A DNA stretch of 64,000 nt from Dactylosporangium sp. AC04546 (GTDB lineage: Bacteria; Actinomycetota; Actinomycetes; Mycobacteriales; Micromonosporaceae). A program made the translations under genes and the position numbers. Every line of letters starts with the position of its first letter. Within the stretch, counting starts at the first letter, position 1. The stretch is from contig NZ_JAHYSG010000016.1 in assembly GCF_022095675.1 (NCBI RefSeq), positions 1 to 64,000 on the forward strand. The letters run 5' to 3'. The notes below the pieces were generated by a model. It was not told the DNA's origin. It made no database searches and worked only from the letters and a program-made list of their open reading frames with translations. Shown in pieces: positions 63,083-64,000 of the stretch.

Positions 63083-64000
63083 TGACCGCGGAACCACCCG
63101 CCGTCGAGCTCAAGGGGATCACCAAACGATTCCCCGGCGTTGTGGCGAACTCTGACGTCAACCTCACCGTCCGGAAGGGCACGATCCACGCGATCGTCGG
63201 TGAGAACGGTGCAGGCAAGTCGACCCTCATGAAGATCCTCTACGGCATGCAGCCGCCGGATGAGGGTGAGATCGTGATCGAGGGCAAGCCGGTCCGCTTC
63301 TCGTCGCCGCAGGGCGCGATCGAGGCCGGCATCGGCATGGTCCACCAGCACTTCATGCTCGCCGACAACTTCACCGTCACGGAGAACGTCGTCCTGGGCG
63401 CGGAGAAGCTGCACGGCATCGGCGGCCCGGCCAAGGACCGGATCCGGGAGGTCTCCGAGCGGTACGGGCTGGGCGTCGACCCCGACGATCTGGTCGAGGA
63501 CCTGGGCGTCGGTGACCGTCAGCGGGTCGAGATCCTCAAGGTGCTGTACCGCGGGGCGCGCATCCTCATCCTCGACGAGCCGACCGCGGTCCTCGTGCCG
63601 CAGGAGGTCGACGAGCTCTTCGGCAACCTGCGCGAGCTCATCCGCGAGGGCCTGACCGTCCTGTTCATCTCGCACAAGCTCGACGAGGTGCGGGCCGTCG
63701 CCGACGACATCACCGTCATCCGGCGCGGCACCACGGTCGCCGCGGTCAAGCCGGCCGACGTGACCGCCCGCCAGCTGGCCACGCTCATGGTCGGCAGCGA
63801 GCTGCCCAGCCCGGAGGCCCGCGAGTCGACCGTCACCGAGGTCCCGGCGCTGGTCGTCGAGGGGCTCACGGTCCTCGGCGCGGACGGCCGCCCGCTCATC
63901 GCCGACGCGACGTTCACGATCCACCGGGGCGAGGTCGTCGGCATCGCCGGCGTCGAGGGCAACGGCCAGGCCGAGCTCGCCGAGGCGATCATGGGCATGC
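63083..64000 (+). CDS. Nucleoside ABC transporter ATP-binding protein, 5' part
   Basis: ATG start with AGGAG 8-12 nt upstream; 306 codons to the window edge, with no stop. The first ABC cassette is complete: Walker A GENGAGKSTL, Q-loop MVHQHFML, signature LGVGDRQRVEILKVL (the degenerate form of this family), Walker B ILILDEPTAVL and switch FISHKLDEV. A second cassette begins near residue 260 (GEVVGIAGVEGNGQAEL), so this is a fused two-cassette ATPase of the BMP/sugar type. It powers uptake with the lipoprotein upstream. Confidence 0.94.

Overview
The window is high-GC (roughly 70 %) DNA with frequent GTG and TTG starts, many ATGA/GTGA start-stop overlaps and possible leaderless promoters. Housekeeping gene orders seen here (tatD-rsmA-ispE-ABC-F, tRNA-Gln-glmU-prs-rplY-pth, pmt divergent from rsmI, trpS-yihY) are typical of Actinobacteria. 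The protein style and the abundance of MalT/LAL-like LuxR regulators, DUF7144 membrane proteins and SpoIIE phosphatases suggest a Micromonosporaceae-type actinomycete; that assignment is inference.

Layout. 0-7.7 kb: end of a DUF2470 protein, a TrkA-N/RCK ion-channel-like protein, endonuclease V with an MFS exporter, small hypotheticals, a divergent XRE regulator/methionine aminopeptidase pair and a polytopic membrane protein. 7.7-26 kb: a signalling-rich accessory region with three paralogous ATP-binding LuxR regulators (starts near 11.6, 15.9 and 23.6 kb), two DUF7144-type membrane proteins, a formylglycine-generating-enzyme-like protein that has lost one catalytic cysteine, two SpoIIE/PP2C phosphatases (one with an altered metal motif), a MarR regulator and a DivIVA-like coiled-coil protein. 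A palindrome TCACCC-N5-GGGTGA recurs here four times exactly (13.1, 14.9, 15.8, 19.9 kb) and twice nearly (11.7, 11.8 kb). 26-44.5 kb is mostly housekeeping: pmt, rsmI, metG, tatD, rsmA, ispE, ABC-F, a desaturase/TetR pair with a clear operator, tRNA-Gln, glmU, prs, rplY, pth. 44.6-49.3 kb: an exopolysaccharide-initiating transferase, then cysQ-cysD-cysN for sulfate activation. 49.5-58.4 kb: a broken GNAT gene, a CBS/CorC protein, galE, two tandem pairs of ECF sigma factor plus membrane-anchored extracellular sensor-like protein, then trpS, a 2'-5' RNA ligase, a YihY/BrkB protein and a His-rich protein. 58.4-64 kb: GH13 glucosidase, a MerR regulator, a small membrane protein, and a BMP-type nucleoside ABC transporter that runs off the end.

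Several non-coding repeat families sit between genes: long palindromes sharing a TCTGG...CCAGA core (31.3, 49.6, 60.1, 60.3 kb), clustered TGATGCATCA palindromes (13.0 and 32.0 kb), a degenerate ~35-bp tandem array (31.6 kb) and a ~220-bp tandem duplication (60 kb).

The best candidate for an undescribed system is the 9-26 kb LuxR/DUF7144/FGE-like/SpoIIE cluster tied together by the shared palindrome. The second is the duplicated ECF sigma/extracellular sensor module at 51.8-55.3 kb. Starts, coordinates and motifs were read by eye; family names come from motif recognition and no database was searched.
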